This document shows, piece after piece, positions 6,319-7,862 of a stretch of DNA of 7,862 bases. Numbering within the stretch: position 1 is the stretch's first letter; every line of letters starts with the position of its first letter. Made by a program: the position numbers and the translations under genes. The stretch covers positions 1 to 7,862 of the forward strand of contig PWGR01000289.1 of the NCBI GenBank assembly GCA_003554565.1. The letters run 5' to 3'. The DNA is from Clostridia bacterium (GTDB taxonomy: Bacteria > Bacillota > Sulfobacillia > SLMV01). The notes under the pieces were generated by a model. That model ran no database searches. It was not told the origin of the DNA and saw only the letters and a list, made by a program, of their open reading frames with translations.

Positions 6319-7233
6319 CTACTCGGAAGAGGAGTCCTGCGAACCCCGGACTGCCCTGAACCCGGAGATGATGTCGAGCAACTCCTCGGTGATGGCGGCC
6401 TGTCGTTGCTGCTGGAAGGCCATCCTGATCTCATCGAGTCGCTCATTGATGTTCTTTTCTGCGGCCTGCATGGCTGTCAGGCGGCTGGCATTCTCGGCGG
6501 CCAGGGAGAGGGCGCACGCGCGGTAAAGAGAGACAAAGAAATACTGACGCAGAAGAGCGGACAGGAGCTGGTCCGGCGCCATGGTAAAGGTGGGCAGGGA
6601 GGGCGACTGCCAGCGGAGTCTCGTCTGCCGAAGGTCATCGGGGCTGACGGGAAGCAGGGTCTCGGTTTGCGGATGAAACCCGCCGGTTAGCGGCCGATTG
6701 TAGAAGAGCAGAGCCCGTTGCACTCCCTGCTGAGAACGCCACCGTTCAATTCTCTCCAGCAGAAATTGGACAAACGGAGTAATTGCGCCGATCGAACCGG
6801 GTATGCCGAAGGTATCAATCATGTCCGCGCCAGCGGCACTGACACGGCTTACGACCTGCTCTCCGGCGGCGGCAATGAGCCGGTTTTCCGGCAGCAAATC
6901 TTCCCCTTCTTCGCCCTCGAACCAGTAGTCCTGCAGGGCGTAGGAAACAATCTGTTCGTTGAAGCGGCCGGCCAGCCCGTGGTCGGAGCCGAAGATGAGC
7001 ATGAGAATGGGCCGGTCCGGATCGGAAGCCGGATCTGCCGGCATCTCGCCGTGTGCTGATAGGACCACGGAGAGCCCAAGTTGCACAGTGTGAAAATAAT
7101 CATCGAGGGATTCGGCCGCCCTTTCATACTGGCGCACGCTGGTGGCGGCCAGGGCTTTCATCGTTCTGACAATCGAGGAAAGATCCTCGCCGCTGGTGAT
7201 TTGCTGTTGCAGTGCTTGCAGGGTGGAGCTCAT
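6319..7233 (-). CDS. atpG: F1-ATPase gamma subunit, probably N-ATPase type
   Basis: The gamma subunit is the central rotating stalk of the F1 motor and couples ion flow through the membrane ring to ATP turnover in alpha/beta. The 304-residue protein has the expected plan: an N-terminal helix with IVRTMKALAATSVRQYERA (21-39, the counterpart of the usual KIT-AMKMVA helix), the family motif GSDHGLAGRFN (82-92), a variable middle, and a long C-terminal helix with ENASRLTAMQAAEKNINERL, then RQAAITEELLDIISG. The start is ATG at 7231-7233 with AGGAGG 8 nt upstream. It follows atpA by 43 nt and no beta gene follows. In standard operons gamma is followed by beta and epsilon; in N-ATPase operons gamma comes last. 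That order and the divergent N-terminus favour the N-ATPase type (the 'alternate F1F0' gamma family), which is often a second ATPase thought to pump sodium. Confidence 0.92.
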   Translation of the reverse strand: MSSTLQALQQQITSGEDLSSIVRTMKALAATSVRQYERAAESLDDYFHTVQLGLSVVLSAHGEMPADPASDPDRPILMLIFGSDHGLAGRFNEQIVSYALQDYWFEGEEGEDLLPENRLIAAAGEQVVSRVSAAGADMIDTFGIPGSIGAITPFVQFLLERIERWRSQQGVQRALLFYNRPLTGGFHPQTETLLPVSPDDLRQTRLRWQSPSLPTFTMAPDQLLSALLRQYFFVSLYRACALSLAAENASRLTAMQAAEKNINERLDEIRMAFQQQRQAAITEELLDIISGFRAVRGSQDSSSE

Positions 7234-7241
7234 GCCTCAAG

Positions 7242-7247
7242 CCTCCT
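7242..7247 (-). promoter_or_regulatory. Ribosome binding site of atpG
   Basis: On the minus strand AGGAGG lies 8 nt before the atpG start codon, inside the 43-nt gap after atpA. It fixes the start at 7233. Confidence 0.8.
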
Positions 7248-7276
7248 GAGCTTGCTTTCCGGTGCTATCCATTGGG

Positions 7277-7862
7277 TCATCCGCCGGGGGTGTTTGCATT
7301 GGGTTCTTTCGCCTTCCGTTTCAGCGGCTGCAGCGCGCGGCGGACGGAATCGACGATGGCGGCCTGGTCCTCATCCGGGAGCTGTTCGCCGTCTTCGATT
7401 CTCTGGCAGATTTCGGGAAGATCCTGTGTCACAGCCTGTCGGGCCTCAGCTTCGGCTGCAGGAATCACCTCTACATCCATGGCATCGAAGAGTCCCTCGG
7501 CAACGGACAGCAAGACGGCGATCTGTTCCGGGATGGTCAGCGATTGCCGCTCGGGCTGAGTCAGCACCTTGCGCACGCGACGGCCGCGTTCAATAGTTTC
7601 GCGCGTCTTTTCGTCGAGGCGGGTGCCGAAGCGAGCGAACATCTCCAGTTCTTCGAACTGGGCATAGGAGAGTCTCAGGTCGCCGGTCACAATGCGGTAG
7701 GCGGGCAGCTGGGTTTTGCCGCCCACCCGGGAAACCGATTTTCCGACATCGACGGCCGGCAGGTGGTTGCGCTGGTAAAGCTCGGGGGAAAGGTAGATCT
7801 GTCCGTCCGTGATGGAGATCAGGTTGGTCGGAATGTAGGCCGCGATATTTTGTGCTTGCGTC
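7277..7862 (-). CDS. atpA: F1-ATPase alpha subunit, C-terminal 194 residues (5' end outside window)
   Basis: The alpha subunit alternates with beta in the F1 ring and carries the non-catalytic nucleotide sites. Only the C-terminal part is here; the Walker A region lies beyond the window edge. Counting from the edge, residues 10-22 read [13 protein letters not shown], then [14 protein letters not shown] (35-48), which fits the ATP synthase alpha/beta signature. Arg45 (codon at 7727-7729) corresponds to the arginine finger that reaches into the beta active site. The C-terminal helical domain follows ([20 protein letters not shown]). The last 70 or so residues are less conserved and rich in Glu/Asp/Gln. 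The frame stays open to 7862 and the stop is TGA at 7277-7279. Whether it is the N-ATPase paralogue is inferred from the gene order after it. Confidence 0.95.
   Translation of the reverse strand, partial: TQAQNIAAYIPTNLISITDGQIYLSPELYQRNHLPAVDVGKSVSRVGGKTQLPAYRIVTGDLRLSYAQFEELEMFARFGTRLDEKTRETIERGRRVRKVLTQPERQSLTIPEQIAVLLSVAEGLFDAMDVEVIPAAEAEARQAVTQDLPEICQRIEDGEQLPDEDQAAIVDSVRRALQPLKRKAKEPNANTPGG

Noticed and set aside
5983..6690. A 235-codon plus-strand open frame
   Set aside because: More than half of it lies antisense to the clearly real gamma-subunit gene, it has no ribosome binding site, and the antisense part is low-complexity Gly/Arg-rich. Only the part before 6319 is kept, as a possible remnant.
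7237..7272. A short minus-strand ORF (11 codons, ATG at 7272) between atpA and atpG
   Set aside because: It has no ribosome binding site of its own and contains the Shine-Dalgarno of atpG; it is most likely chance.

Overview
This window reads as a piece of the chromosome of an endospore-forming Bacillota (Firmicutes) bacterium with a fairly GC-rich genome. It carries a complete GerA-type spore germination receptor operon on the plus strand, and on the minus strand the end of an F1-ATPase operon whose gene order suggests the sodium-linked N-ATPase type. Receptor operons of this kind are confined to spore formers. N-ATPases are best known from salt-tolerant and marine microbes, so a salty or alkaline habitat is a reasonable guess, but only a guess.

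Plus strand, 68-5831. A textbook sigma-G (forespore) promoter at 68-96 is followed by gerAA (141-1757, GTG start), gerAB (1761-2873, TTG start) and gerAC (2863-4080), with gaps of 3 and -11 nt. Four nt later comes a 69-residue protein with two membrane helices (4085-4294). It looks like the small 'D' subunit that modulates some Bacillus receptors. After a 202-nt leader rich in inverted repeats comes a 444-residue lipoprotein (4497-5831) of unknown function, best started at a GTG behind a strong ribosome binding site. A, B and C would form the inner-membrane germinant receptor; the small protein and the second lipoprotein would sit in the same membrane and are candidates for accessory parts.

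Middle, 5832-6318. This is a 487-nt stretch between converging transcription units, with no recognisable gene and no clear intrinsic terminator. It holds a tiny ORF with a good ribosome binding site, an 8-bp inverted repeat, an open frame that may be a gene remnant, and a GC-rich hairpin with a tandem 10-bp repeat just past the gamma-subunit stop.

Minus strand, 7862-6319. The C-terminal 194 residues of the F1 alpha subunit (atpA, running off the window) are followed after 43 nt by a complete F1 gamma subunit (atpG). No beta or epsilon gene follows gamma. That is the expected end of an N-ATPase operon (atpDCQRBEFAG) and not of a standard atpBEFHAGDC operon.
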